Numbered from the stretch's first letter, positions 42,456 through 51,070 are shown. The stretch is DNA of 64,000 bases from Massilia phosphatilytica (GCF_002968015.1 NZ_PUIP01000010.1:124001-188000), one strand, 5' to 3'. Made by a program: numbers and translations. Notes: generated by a model not told the origin, from the sequence alone.

Positions 42456-42689
42456 ATGCCGACCACCATCAACATCACCAGCGTCCCCGTCACCGTCGAC
42501 GAAGACAAATGCATCGCACACAAGGGCTGCACCGTGTGCGTGGACGTGTGCCCCCTCGACGTGCTGGCCATCGACATGGTCAAGGGCAAGGCCTACATGA
42601 AGTTCGACGAATGCTGGTACTGCATGCCGTGCGAGAAGGACTGCCCGACCGGTGCGGTCCACGTCGATATCCCGTATTTGCTGCGCTAA
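42456..42689 (+). CDS. AprB-like 2x[4Fe-4S] ferredoxin subunit
   Basis: 77 residues. The first cluster motif is KCIAHKGCTVCVDVCP and the second CWYCMPCEKDCPTGAVHV. The CW.C..C.K.CP.GA.. pattern is that of the adenylylsulfate reductase beta subunit. The long C-terminal tail that wraps the alpha subunit in dissimilatory AprB is missing; the protein ends at DIPYLLR. It should feed electrons to or from the flavoprotein before it. Confidence 0.9.
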   Translation: MPTTINITSVPVTVDEDKCIAHKGCTVCVDVCPLDVLAIDMVKGKAYMKFDECWYCMPCEKDCPTGAVHVDIPYLLR

Positions 42690-42705
42690 CTCTGGAGAAC
42701 AATCA

Positions 42706-44100
42706 ATGAAATTCCTTGCCCTGTCCCTGCTGCTCGCCTTCGGCTCCGCCAACGCGGCCGAGACCATCCGCGTCGCCATCGGCACGCAGGACACGACCAT
42801 CAACTGCGCTACCGGCGGCCTCCTGATCCGCGAACTGCACCTGCTCGAAAAATACCTGCCGCACGACGGCAAGTACAAGGACGTCAAGTACGACATCGAG
42901 TGGAAGAATTTCACGTCGGGCGCGCCACTGACGAACGAGATGGTGGCCGGCAAGCTGGATCTCGGCTCGATGGCCGACTTTCCCGGCTCCTTCAACGGCG
43001 CGGCGCACGCCAAGGCGGGCAAGAAGAGCATCTTCATCACCGTCCTGTCGGGCAGCACGCTCGGTTCCGGCAACGGCATCGTCGTGCCGAAGAACTCGCC
43101 CGTGCAATCGCTGGCGGAACTGAAGGGCAAGACGATCTCCGTACCGTTCGCGTCCACCGCCCACGGCATGCTGCTGCGCGCCGTGAAGGCGCAAGGCTGG
43201 GACCCGGAAAAGGACGTGAACATCACGACGCAGGCGCCGGAAGTCGCCGGCTCGGCCCTGCAAAGCAACAAGGTCGACGCGCACGCGGACTTCGTCCCGT
43301 TCGCCGAACTGTTCCCGCACCGCGGCTTCGCCCGCAAGATCTACGACGGCTCGCAAGCCCAGGCGCCGACGATGCACGGCAGCCTCGTCGACGCGGCGTA
43401 TGCGAAGAAGTACCCGGAAATCGTCGTCGCCTACCTGCGCGCCGCCATCGAGGCGGACCGCCTGATCGCGGCCGAGCCGGAAAAATACAGTGAGCTGATC
43501 GCGAAAGTCACCGGCATCGAAGCGGAAGTGAACTACCTGTTCCACGGCCCCGTGGGCCTGCAGACGCGCGACTTCACGTGGAAGCCGGAATACCGCCAGG
43601 CTGTGAAAACGTCGATCGAGACCCTGCGCCTCCTGAAGCGGACGGATTCCGACATCGACGTGAACAGCTTCATCGACGATTCGTACCTCCGCACCGCGTT
43701 CAAACAGGCGGGCCTGGACTACGACAAGCAGCTGAAGAACTACGAGAAGCTGCCTTTGCGGGCCAAGGATGCGGTGACGGGCAAGGCGATCACCGACTTC
43801 CGCCACCTCACGCAGATCTGGGTGCAGGGCGAACCTCTCGTGCGCCACTACGCGAACGCGGCAACCGCCATCGCCGAACTGCGCAAGCTGGAACAGGCGG
43901 GCAAGAAGGCGCGTACCGTGTATGCCCACGACCAGGGCTCGGGGCTGAAGCTGCTGGCGGGCGACGCGTGGTTCGTCGTCGCGGCCGACGGCAAGGACGT
44001 CAGCGCCTACCTGCTGAAGGCGGATGCTCAGACGCAGGCGGCGAAGGTGAAGGGCAAGGTCGTCGACTTTGATACGCTCAAAGCGGGCAAGCCGATCTGA
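42706..44100 (+). CDS. ABC transporter substrate-binding protein (nitrate/sulfonate/taurine type) with C-terminal extension
   Basis: 464 residues, much longer than SsuA/TauA (about 320). Signal peptide MKFLALSLLLAFGSANAAE; GGAGA ribosome site. The NMT1/SsuA-like domain covers about 20-330 (LDLGSMADFPGSFNG, LAELKGKTISVPFASTAHGMLL). The extra ~120 residues end in GDAWFVVAADGKDVSAYLLKADAQ and KVVDFDTL, resembling the closing part of NosL-like domains. That resemblance is only my reading. It probably captures the substrate of the AprAB-like pathway in the periplasm. Confidence 0.88.
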   Translation: MKFLALSLLLAFGSANAAETIRVAIGTQDTTINCATGGLLIRELHLLEKYLPHDGKYKDVKYDIEWKNFTSGAPLTNEMVAGKLDLGSMADFPGSFNGAAHAKAGKKSIFITVLSGSTLGSGNGIVVPKNSPVQSLAELKGKTISVPFASTAHGMLLRAVKAQGWDPEKDVNITTQAPEVAGSALQSNKVDAHADFVPFAELFPHRGFARKIYDGSQAQAPTMHGSLVDAAYAKKYPEIVVAYLRAAIEADRLIAAEPEKYSELIAKVTGIEAEVNYLFHGPVGLQTRDFTWKPEYRQAVKTSIETLRLLKRTDSDIDVNSFIDDSYLRTAFKQAGLDYDKQLKNYEKLPLRAKDAVTGKAITDFRHLTQIWVQGEPLVRHYANAATAIAELRKLEQAGKKARTVYAHDQGSGLKLLAGDAWFVVAADGKDVSAYLLKADAQTQAAKVKGKVVDFDTLKAGKPI

Positions 44101-44102
44101 CC

Positions 44103-44924
44103 ATGGACGCCACCGCCACCCGCCCCATCGATCCGGCCCTGCTGCGCCGCGCGGGCCGCCTGCTGCTGCGCGCGCTGTCGCTCGTCGCCTGCGTGGCGGC
44201 CTGGCAGTGGGCCGCCACGCACCACGTCGACCTCGGCCTCGTCACGTTCCAGAACGTCCCGTCGCCCAAGGACGTGCTGGACGCCGCGACGACGCTGGTC
44301 GAATCGCCCAAGCTGGCGCTGCACCTGAAAGCCAGCGTGTGGCGCGTGTTCGCCGGCTTCGCGGCGGCGGGCGTCGCCGGCATCGGACTCGGTCTCGTCA
44401 TCGGCCGCTCGCGCGTGCTGGAAGACGTGCTGCTGCCGCCGCTGGAAATGCTGCGCCCGATCCCGGCCGTCGCCTGGATTCCGCTGGCGATTTTGATGTT
44501 CCCGTCGTCGGAACTGTCGATGGTGTTCATCACGTTCATCGGCGCGCTGTTCCCGATCCTGCTGAACACGGTCCACGGCGTGGAAGGCGCCGACCCGCGC
44601 CTCGTCGCGTCGTCGCGCAGCCTCGGCGCGGGCCGCTGGACCATCTTCTCGGAAGTGATCCTGCCGGCCGCCGCGCCGAACATCGTCACGGGCCTGTCGA
44701 TCGGCATGGGGACCGCGTGGTTCTGCCTCGTGACGGCGGAGATGATCTCCGGCCAGTTCGGCATCGGCTACTACACGTGGGCCGCGTACACGATCCAGAA
44801 CTACCCGGACATCGTCGTCGGCATGCTGTTCATCGGCGTCATCGGCATGGGCAGCAGCGCGCTCGTGAAGAAGATCGGCGATCTCGCCATGCCCTGGTAC
44901 CACATGCAAAGGAAGAAGCGATGA
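44103..44924 (+). CDS. ABC transporter permease (SsuC/TauC type)
   Basis: 273 residues, about six membrane helices (LLLRALSLVACVAAWQWAA; VFAGFAAAGVAGIGLGLVIG; IPAVAWIPLAILMFPSSELSMVFITFIGALFPILLNTV). The BPD_transp_1 EAA-like loop is DPRLVASSRSLGAGRWTIFSEVILPAAAPNI. It starts 2 bp after the binding-protein gene and overlaps the ATPase gene by four bases (ATGA). Confidence 0.94.
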   Translation: MDATATRPIDPALLRRAGRLLLRALSLVACVAAWQWAATHHVDLGLVTFQNVPSPKDVLDAATTLVESPKLALHLKASVWRVFAGFAAAGVAGIGLGLVIGRSRVLEDVLLPPLEMLRPIPAVAWIPLAILMFPSSELSMVFITFIGALFPILLNTVHGVEGADPRLVASSRSLGAGRWTIFSEVILPAAAPNIVTGLSIGMGTAWFCLVTAEMISGQFGIGYYTWAAYTIQNYPDIVVGMLFIGVIGMGSSALVKKIGDLAMPWYHMQRKKR

Positions 44925-45763
44925 ACCAGACCACCAACTTCGAACGCGCGCGACTCGCGCAGGGCGGCGCCATCGAGATCGACAGGCTGGGCATCCGCCT
45001 CGGCGACGGCGCGCAGGCGTTCGACGCCGTGCAGGACGTGTCGCTGTCCATCGCGCCGGGCGAATTCGTCTGCGTGCTGGGCCCCTCCGGCTGCGGCAAG
45101 TCGACCCTGCTCGGCGCGCTGGCCGGCCACTGGACGCCGAACCGCGGCAGCATCCACGTCGACGGCGCGCCCGTGGCCGGACCGCATCCGGACCGCGGCC
45201 TCGTCTTCCAGCAGCACACGCTGTTCCCATGGAAGAAGGTGCTCGACAACGTCGCCTTCGGCCTCAAGATGCAGGGCGTAGGCCGGCGCGAGCGACGCGA
45301 ACGGGCGCGCGAGCTGCTGGGCCTCGTCGGTCTCGCCGGCTTCGAGGACCGCTATCCGATCCAGCTGTCGGGCGGCATGCAGCAGCGCGTGGAAATCGCG
45401 CGCGTCCTGATCAACCATCCGCGCGTGATGCTGATGGACGAACCGTTCGGCGCGCTGGACGCGCAGACGCGCCTGAAGATGCAGGAACTGCTGCTGGACG
45501 TGTGGGCGCGCGTGAACACGACGATCATCTTCATCACGCACGACATCGACGAAGCGCTGTTCCTCGCCGACCGCATCCTCGTGATGAGCCCGCGCCCGGG
45601 CCGCATCATCGACGAGATCCGCCTCGACTTCGAACGCCCGCGCCATCCGGACGTCATGACCTCGAACCACTTCACGCGCCTGAAGCGCCACTGCCTGGAC
45701 CTGCTGCATCCGCAGGCCAGCATCACGCCGCTCGCGCGACTGAGCCCGCTGGGCCCTCTCTGA
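44921..45763 (+). CDS. ABC transporter ATP-binding protein (SsuB/TauB type)
   Basis: 280 residues. Walker A GPSGCGKSTLLG, Q-loop VFQQHTLFPWKKVLDNVAFGL, signature LSGGMQQRVEIARVL, Walker B VMLMDEPFGALDAQTR, H-loop FITHDIDEALFLADR. The PW after the Q-loop is typical of nitrate/sulfonate/taurine importers. It completes the importer of this cluster. Confidence 0.95.
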   Translation: MNQTTNFERARLAQGGAIEIDRLGIRLGDGAQAFDAVQDVSLSIAPGEFVCVLGPSGCGKSTLLGALAGHWTPNRGSIHVDGAPVAGPHPDRGLVFQQHTLFPWKKVLDNVAFGLKMQGVGRRERRERARELLGLVGLAGFEDRYPIQLSGGMQQRVEIARVLINHPRVMLMDEPFGALDAQTRLKMQELLLDVWARVNTTIIFITHDIDEALFLADRILVMSPRPGRIIDEIRLDFERPRHPDVMTSNHFTRLKRHCLDLLHPQASITPLARLSPLGPL

Positions 45764-45786
45764 ACTCTGCCATGCAAGGACACACC

Positions 45787-46752
45787 GTGACTTCCGATTA
45801 TTACGACGACCCCGAACTCGCCGACTTGGCCGAGCGCCTGCAGGATGACGATGCGACCGTGCGCCGCATCGCGTTGATGGACCTGGCCGACCTGGACGGT
45901 GACGCCCACGTGCCGCTGCTGCTGGCCGCGCTCGGCGACAATGCCGCCGTCGTGCGCACGGAAGCCGCGCGGGCGCTGGAGGCCTTCGAGTCGCCGGCCA
46001 CCGTGCGCGGCCTCGCGCGCCTGCTGTCGGACGAGGATGCGGACGTGCGCGCCGCGGCGGCCCAGAGTCTCTCGGAACTGAAGCTGCCGGAATCGGCGCA
46101 GGAACTGCTGCCGTTCATCGCGACCGACGATCCGTTCGTGCGTGCGGCCGCGCTGCGCGGCGTGCGCGAGCTGCGCGTGCCGGACAGTTTTGCGCCCGCG
46201 CTGGCGGCGCTCGGCGATGCCGAGCCGCTCGTGCGGCGCGAAGCGGTGACCGTACTGGGTTACCTGAAACGTCTCGACGCGGTCGATGCGCTGACGCGGC
46301 TGGCGATCCAGGATCCGGTGCCGGAAGTCCGCCGCGCCGCGGCGGGTGCGCTGGGTTTTGCCGAAGAGACGCCGGCCGTGCTGGTCGCCCTGCTTGCTGC
46401 CCTGTCCGACCAGGCCTGGCAGGTGCGCGAGGAAGCCGCGACGACGCTCGGCAAGCTGCGCCTGCGCGACGCGGCGCCCGCCCTCATCGCCGCGCTGGAC
46501 GACGCCTACTGGCAGGTGCGACTGCGCGCCGCCCGCAGCCTCGGGCGTTTGCGCAATCTGGATGCGCTGCCCGGCCTCTCCGCCGCGCTCACGCACACGA
46601 TCAGCAATCTGCGCAAGGAAGCGGCGCTCGCACTGGGCGAGATCGGTTCGCCGGCCGCCCTGCCCGCACTGCGCGCTGCGGAAAGCGACCCCGATCCGGA
46701 AGTGCGCAAGTCCGTGCGCCTGGCGCTCCAGCAGATCGGAGCAGCCGCATGA
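45787..46752 (+). CDS. HEAT-repeat protein of the AprAB-like cluster
   Basis: 321 residues made almost wholly of about nine to ten HEAT/PBS-lyase-like repeats of ~31 residues (for example AALGDNAAVVRTEAARALEAF, LLSDEDADVRAAAAQSLSEL, ALDDAYWQVRLRAARSLGRL). GTG 45787 is preferred: AAGGA sits 7 bases before it, while the ATG at 45772 has no ribosome site. Such solenoids bind proteins; here it could chaperone or scaffold the Fe-S enzyme. It follows the ATPase by 23 bp and overlaps the DUF971 gene (ATGA). Confidence 0.9.
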   Translation: MTSDYYDDPELADLAERLQDDDATVRRIALMDLADLDGDAHVPLLLAALGDNAAVVRTEAARALEAFESPATVRGLARLLSDEDADVRAAAAQSLSELKLPESAQELLPFIATDDPFVRAAALRGVRELRVPDSFAPALAALGDAEPLVRREAVTVLGYLKRLDAVDALTRLAIQDPVPEVRRAAAGALGFAEETPAVLVALLAALSDQAWQVREEAATTLGKLRLRDAAPALIAALDDAYWQVRLRAARSLGRLRNLDALPGLSAALTHTISNLRKEAALALGEIGSPAALPALRAAESDPDPEVRKSVRLALQQIGAAA

Positions 46753-47036
46753 CGGCACTGCCGGACACCATCGAGAACCACGCCGCGCAAGGCGTGCTGG
46801 CGCTGCACTGGCCGGACGGCCGCAGCGCGCGTGTCACGCACGCGCGGCTGCGCGCGGCGTGCCCGTGCTCGGAATGCCGCGCGCAGCGGCGGGCCGGGAT
46901 CGACATCCAGGAACAAGTGGACGTGCGCCTGGCCGCCATCGAACCTGTGGGTGCCTATGCGCTGAACCTCACGTTCAGCGATGGGCACCGGCGGGGGATT
47001 TATCCGTTCGAGATGCTGGCGACGCTGGACCGGTGA
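46749..47036 (+). CDS. Short DUF971 protein
   Basis: 95 residues of DUF971: LALHWPDGRSARVTHARLRAACPCSECRAQ, then VGAYALNLTFSDGHRRGIYPFEML. The CPCSEC pair could bind metal or a cluster. It is last in the AprAB-like operon, coupled to the HEAT gene by ATGA. DUF971 domains often occur with Fe-S proteins. Its 3' end overlaps the convergent chemoreceptor remnant by about 37 bp. Confidence 0.85.
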   Translation: MTALPDTIENHAAQGVLALHWPDGRSARVTHARLRAACPCSECRAQRRAGIDIQEQVDVRLAAIEPVGAYALNLTFSDGHRRGIYPFEMLATLDR

Positions 47037-47641
47037 TCACGCCCCAGATTGAATGCGGGGTGCGCCGGCATCGCGGCCGTCAGGGCCGGCAGCGTCGAGC
47101 GCTGCCCAGGAAGCTGGAACTGGCCGACGACGAACGCCAGCTTTTCCGCCTGCTCCTGGAGTGATTCGGAAGCAGCCGCGGCCTCCTCGACCAGCGCCGC
47201 ATTTTGCTGCGTGACCTGGTCCATCTGCGAGATCGCGCGGTTGACCTGGTCGATCCCGGCCGTCTGTTCCAGGCTGGCGGCACTGATCTCGCCCATCAGG
47301 CTGGTGACGCGCTGGATGGCCTCTACCACCTCCCGGGTCGTGGCGCCGGCTTGCTCCACCAATTTGCTGCAGGTCTCGATTTCCCCGACCGAGTTGTCGA
47401 TCAACGCCTTGATTTCCTTGGCCGCCGTCGCGCTGCGCTGCGCCAGGTTGCGCACTTCCGACGCCACCACGGCGAAGCCGCGGCCCTGCTCCCCGGCACG
47501 CGCGGCCTCCACCGCCGCATTCAGCGCGAGTATATTGGTCTGGAAAGCGATACTGTCGATCACCCCGATGATGTCGGCGATTTGCTTGGCCGAGGTGTTG
47601 ATGGCACCCATCGTATGCACCACTTCGGCGACCGTCTCATT
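47000..47641 (-). pseudogene. Truncated methyl-accepting chemotaxis protein
   Basis: Only the C-terminal part of a chemoreceptor remains. The hairpin tip DSIAFQTNILALNAAVEAARAGEQGRGFAVVASEVRNLAQRSA is intact and continues to the end of the signalling helix. Going upstream, the coding match stops at NETVAEVVHTMGAIN. The frame then runs into unrelated sequence (RLARHWP) and a TAG within 35 bases. The sensor, membrane helices, HAMP and most of the descending helix are absent. Adjacent DNA (47642-47765) is AT-rich debris, which suggests loss through a mobile element or deletion. Confidence 0.85.
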
Positions 47642-47765
47642 GGGCCAGTGTCGGGCCAGCCGTGGTTTTGCTAAAAAGAACTAAATCTTAGCAATAATAT
47701 GATGCATGAAATATCAGGAAATCCCTATATGGCAGTCAGGGCCGAAGGCATCTGTCCTACGGACG
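47642..47765. other. AT-rich debris with a 7-bp inverted repeat
   Basis: The stretch beyond the broken chemoreceptor contains TTGCTAA-N13-TTAGCAA (47668-47694) and ATG-rich short frames unlike the flanking GC-rich genes. No gene is recognised. It may be a scar of a lost mobile element. Confidence 0.4.
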
Positions 47766-48611
47766 CTAGAACGCGATCTCGGTTTCCAGTGCCTGCCCGA
47801 GATGCAGCTCGCTGCCGGCCCCCGCCGTTACGATGCAATTCATGCCCAGGCACACGGCGCCTTCCATGCGCGGATTGGCACGGTAGGTCTGCAGGATGTC
47901 GAGCGGGTCCGGTCCCGGGATGCCCGTCGTCTGGTCGACGGACGGGATCGGGCAGCGCGCGCACGGCTTCACCGGTCTGATCTCCACGTCGCCGATCGTG
48001 AGCGTCGCCAGGAAATCCTCTTCGCATGCATCGATGCCGTCGACGACGAGGTTCGGGCGGAAGCGGTCCATCTGCAGCGGCGTGCGGCCGGCCGCGACGA
48101 GGCGCGCGTTGAGATCGTCCAGCGACGCCTGGCCGATCAGCAGCAGCGGATAGCCGTCGGCGAAGCGTGTCTGCGCCTCCACGCCGTTCGTCCACTTGGT
48201 GCTCGTCGGGCGCACGACGTTGCGGTGGAAACGCACGAGCCGGCACGGCGCTTTCACCGCGTTTGAAAACCAGGCGGCCGCAGCGTCGCCGCAATCGGCG
48301 GCGCCCACCGTGTCGTCCCAGATCTTCACCGTGCGTGTCGGCGCGGACTCGTCCCAGGCGAGCGGCAGCACCAGCGGGTCCATGCCGGGCGCATGAACCC
48401 GCAGCTTGTCGCCGTCCGGCAGCGGCCGGATCAGCGCCATGCGCGGATGCTCGCGCTGCGTGAGGAACTGGCCGTCATCCGTCACCAGCATCCAATCGCG
48501 GTCGTGCACGCCCAGCGCGAACAGGCCGGATTCGAGCACGGTGGCGGACCGGACGGCGATGCCGGCACAGGATTTGATCGGGTACAGGAGCAGATGGGTC
48601 AGTGTGGCCAT
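47766..48611 (-). CDS. MOSC-domain protein (YcbX-like)
   Basis: 281 residues. The N-terminal MOSC_N beta-barrel begins MATLTHLLLYPIKSCAGIAV. The C-terminal MOSC domain has the conserved Cys in PVKPCARCPIPSVDQTTG, which would bind the molybdenum cofactor, preceded by MDRFRPNLVVDG. YcbX-type proteins reduce N-hydroxylated compounds. Start 48611 fits homologues. It is divergent from the thiamine operon. Confidence 0.92.
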   Translation of the reverse strand: MATLTHLLLYPIKSCAGIAVRSATVLESGLFALGVHDRDWMLVTDDGQFLTQREHPRMALIRPLPDGDKLRVHAPGMDPLVLPLAWDESAPTRTVKIWDDTVGAADCGDAAAAWFSNAVKAPCRLVRFHRNVVRPTSTKWTNGVEAQTRFADGYPLLLIGQASLDDLNARLVAAGRTPLQMDRFRPNLVVDGIDACEEDFLATLTIGDVEIRPVKPCARCPIPSVDQTTGIPGPDPLDILQTYRANPRMEGAVCLGMNCIVTAGAGSELHLGQALETEIAF

Positions 48612-48751
48612 GGATCGATTCGTTCTGTGGGATCTGGAGGGACAGGCCGATAGTATGCACCATTCCACACCCGCGGTTCCTGTTTGCCAAGCGCATGAAA
48701 CCCGCGTACACTCCGTCCCGTCGTTTCGTGTGTCCTGCACGAAGCGACACC

Positions 48752-48841
48752 AATGCTAGGGGTCCTGCACCGTCATCGACGGCGTGGGTGAGAAATACCC
48801 TCCGAACCTGATCTGGATAATGCCAGCGAAGGGAAGCTACA
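48752..48841 (+). ncRNA. TPP riboswitch (THI element)
   Basis: Conserved core: GGTGAGAAATACCC followed by CCGAACCTGATCTGGATAA and TGCCAGCGAAGGGA, with GCTAGGGG as the 5' strand. This is the thiamine pyrophosphate aptamer and lies directly before thiC. Its expression platform extends to 48926, where TGCACCTCCTT (48875-48885) can pair with the thiC ribosome site AAGGAGTGCA. Confidence 0.96.
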
Positions 48842-48874
48842 GAGTCAGCGCGCACATTCGTCCGCCCGCATCTT

Positions 48875-48925
48875 TGCACCTCCTTCAGCTGGATCGCCGA
48901 TCTTCAGTGACCAACAAGGAGTGCA
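48875..48925 (+). promoter_or_regulatory. SD-sequestering hairpin of the TPP riboswitch
   Basis: TGCACCTCCTT (48875-48885) is complementary to AAGGAGTGCA (48916-48925) with one bulged C. This would hide the thiC Shine-Dalgarno and start when TPP is bound, so control is probably translational. Confidence 0.7.
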
Positions 48926-48926
48926 C

Positions 48927-50840
48927 TTGAACGCCGATCCGAAATTCCTCTCTGCCAGCGCCACGGTCGATGCCGCCGCCGTCGCCCCGCTGCCCAATTC
49001 CCGCAAGGTCTACGTGACGGGCAGCCGCCCGGACATCCGCGTGCCGATGCGCGAGATCACCCAGTCCGACACGCCCGCGTCGTTCGGCCATGAACCGAAC
49101 CCGCCCGTGTGGGTCTACGACACGTCCGGCCCGTACACCGATCCCGACGCCGCCATCGACATCCGCTCCGGCTTGAGCCCGTTGCGCGCCGACTGGATCC
49201 GCGAGCGCGGCGACACCGAGGAACTGGCCGGCCCGTCGTCGCACTACGGCGTCGAACGCCTGAACGACCCGAAGCTGGCCGAGCTGCGTTTCAACCTGCA
49301 GCGCAAGCCGCGCCGTGCCGTCGCCGGCCGCAACGTCACGCAGATGCACTACGCACGCCAGGGCATCATCACGCCCGAGATGGAATACGTCGCCATCCGC
49401 GAAAACCTGCGCCGCCAGGAATATCTCGCCGCGATGGAAGCTGCCGGTCCGACGGGCAAGCGCATGGCGCAGATGATCGGCCGCCAGCATCCGGGTCAGT
49501 CGTTCGGTGCCAGCATTCCCCGCGAGATCACCCCTGAATTCGTGCGCGACGAGATTGCGAAAGGCCGCGCCATCCTGCCGAACAACATCAACCACCCGGA
49601 ATCGGAGCCGATGATCATCGGCCGCAACTTCCTCGTGAAGATCAACGCGAACATCGGCAACTCGGCCGTGACGTCGTCGATCGGCGAGGAAGTCGAGAAA
49701 ATGACGTGGGCCACGCGCTGGGGCGGCGACACCGTGATGGACCTTTCGACCGGCAAGCATATCCATGAAACGCGCGAATGGATCATCCGGAACAGCCCCG
49801 TCCCCATCGGCACGGTGCCGCTGTACCAGGCGCTGGAAAAGGTGAACGGCAAGGCCGAGGACCTGACGTGGGAAATCTACCGCGACACGCTGATCGAGCA
49901 GGCGGAGCAAGGCGTCGACTACTTCACCATCCACGCGGGCGTGCGTCTCGCCTATGTGCCGATGACGGCGAACCGCCTGACGGGCATCGTTTCACGCGGC
50001 GGCTCGATCATGGCCAAGTGGTGCCTCGCCCACCACAAGGAATCGTTCCTGTACACGCGTTTCGAAGAGATCTGCGAGATCATGAAGGCGTACGACGTCG
50101 CGTTCAGCCTGGGCGACGGCCTGCGTCCCGGCTCGATCTACGACGCCAATGACGAAGCCCAGCTGTCCGAACTGAAGACGCTCGGCGAGCTGACGCAGAT
50201 CGCGTGGAAGCACGACGTGCAGGTGATGATCGAAGGCCCGGGCCACGTGCCGTTGCAGCTCATTAAGGAAAACATGGACCTGCAGCTGGAGCAGTGCCAC
50301 GAGGCGCCGTTCTACACGCTGGGGCCCCTGACGACCGATATCGCACCGGGCTACGACCACATCACGTCCGGCATCGGCGCCGCCAATATCGGCTGGTACG
50401 GCACGGCGATGCTGTGCTACGTGACGCCGAAGGAGCACCTGGGCCTGCCCGACAAGGACGACGTCAAGGACGGCATCATCACGTACAAGATCGCGGCGCA
50501 CGCGGCCGACCTGGCCAAGGGCCATCCGGGCGCGCAGATCCGCGACAACGCGCTGTCGAAAGCGCGCTTTGAATTCCGCTGGGAAGACCAGTTCAACCTT
50601 GGCCTCGATCCGGACAAGGCGCGTTCCTTCCACGACGAGACGTTGCCGAAGGATTCCGCCAAGGTGGCGCACTTCTGTTCGATGTGCGGCCCGCACTTCT
50701 GCTCGATGAAGATCACGCAGGAAGTGCGCGACTACGCGGCCGGCCAGGGCATCGCGGCCAATGCCGCGCTGGAACAGGGCATGCAGGTGAAAGCCGTCGA
50801 GTTCATGAAGCGCGGTGCCGAGCTGTATCACAAGGAATAA
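48927..50840 (+). CDS. thiC: Phosphomethylpyrimidine synthase
   Basis: 637-residue radical-SAM enzyme converting aminoimidazole ribotide to the HMP phosphate of thiamine. The C-terminal cluster motif is FCSMCGPHFCSMKI, the unusual CxxCx4C of ThiC. N-terminal ThiC-associated region: NADPKFLSASATVDAAAVAPLPNSRKVYV. TTG 48927 is the start: AAGGAG lies 5 bases upstream and the next residues match the usual MNA..KFLSA opening. The GTG at 48921 overlaps the ribosome site. Regulated by the upstream TPP riboswitch. Confidence 0.97.
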   Translation: MNADPKFLSASATVDAAAVAPLPNSRKVYVTGSRPDIRVPMREITQSDTPASFGHEPNPPVWVYDTSGPYTDPDAAIDIRSGLSPLRADWIRERGDTEELAGPSSHYGVERLNDPKLAELRFNLQRKPRRAVAGRNVTQMHYARQGIITPEMEYVAIRENLRRQEYLAAMEAAGPTGKRMAQMIGRQHPGQSFGASIPREITPEFVRDEIAKGRAILPNNINHPESEPMIIGRNFLVKINANIGNSAVTSSIGEEVEKMTWATRWGGDTVMDLSTGKHIHETREWIIRNSPVPIGTVPLYQALEKVNGKAEDLTWEIYRDTLIEQAEQGVDYFTIHAGVRLAYVPMTANRLTGIVSRGGSIMAKWCLAHHKESFLYTRFEEICEIMKAYDVAFSLGDGLRPGSIYDANDEAQLSELKTLGELTQIAWKHDVQVMIEGPGHVPLQLIKENMDLQLEQCHEAPFYTLGPLTTDIAPGYDHITSGIGAANIGWYGTAMLCYVTPKEHLGLPDKDDVKDGIITYKIAAHAADLAKGHPGAQIRDNALSKARFEFRWEDQFNLGLDPDKARSFHDETLPKDSAKVAHFCSMCGPHFCSMKITQEVRDYAAGQGIAANAALEQGMQVKAVEFMKRGAELYHKE

Positions 50841-50843
50841 GGG

Positions 50844-51047
50844 ATGGTCGAGATCGAACTGAACGGCGCCGCGCACACGCTGCCGGCGCAGGCCAGCCTG
50901 CACGACCTCGTGGAATCGCTGGGCCTCGCGGGACAGAAGCTCGCGCTGGCCGTGAACCGCCAGGTCGTGCCGCGCGAGCGCTGGCGCGACACGCCCCTGC
51001 AGGCGCGCGACCGCGTGGACGTGGTGCGCGCCATCGGCGGCGGCTGA
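50844..51047 (+). CDS. thiS: Thiamine biosynthesis sulfur carrier ThiS
   Basis: 67 residues, ubiquitin-like fold, ending in the required Gly-Gly (AIGGG) that becomes the thiocarboxylate. It starts 3 bp after thiC. Together with ThiG it builds the thiazole ring. No thiF is seen in the window, so adenylation must come from elsewhere. Confidence 0.95.
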   Translation: MVEIELNGAAHTLPAQASLHDLVESLGLAGQKLALAVNRQVVPRERWRDTPLQARDRVDVVRAIGGG

Positions 51048-51070
51048 TCCTCAACGATACGGAGCACAAC

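Noticed and set aside
40712..42689. Dissimilatory sulfate reduction or sulfur oxidation operon
   Set aside because: No sat, qmo, aprM or dsr genes. The subunits are shorter than dissimilatory AprAB and linked to an importer.
47706..48266. Plus-strand frame beginning MKYQEIPIWQSG
   Set aside because: Most of it is antisense to the MOSC gene. Only the first few codons lie in debris and they show no family.
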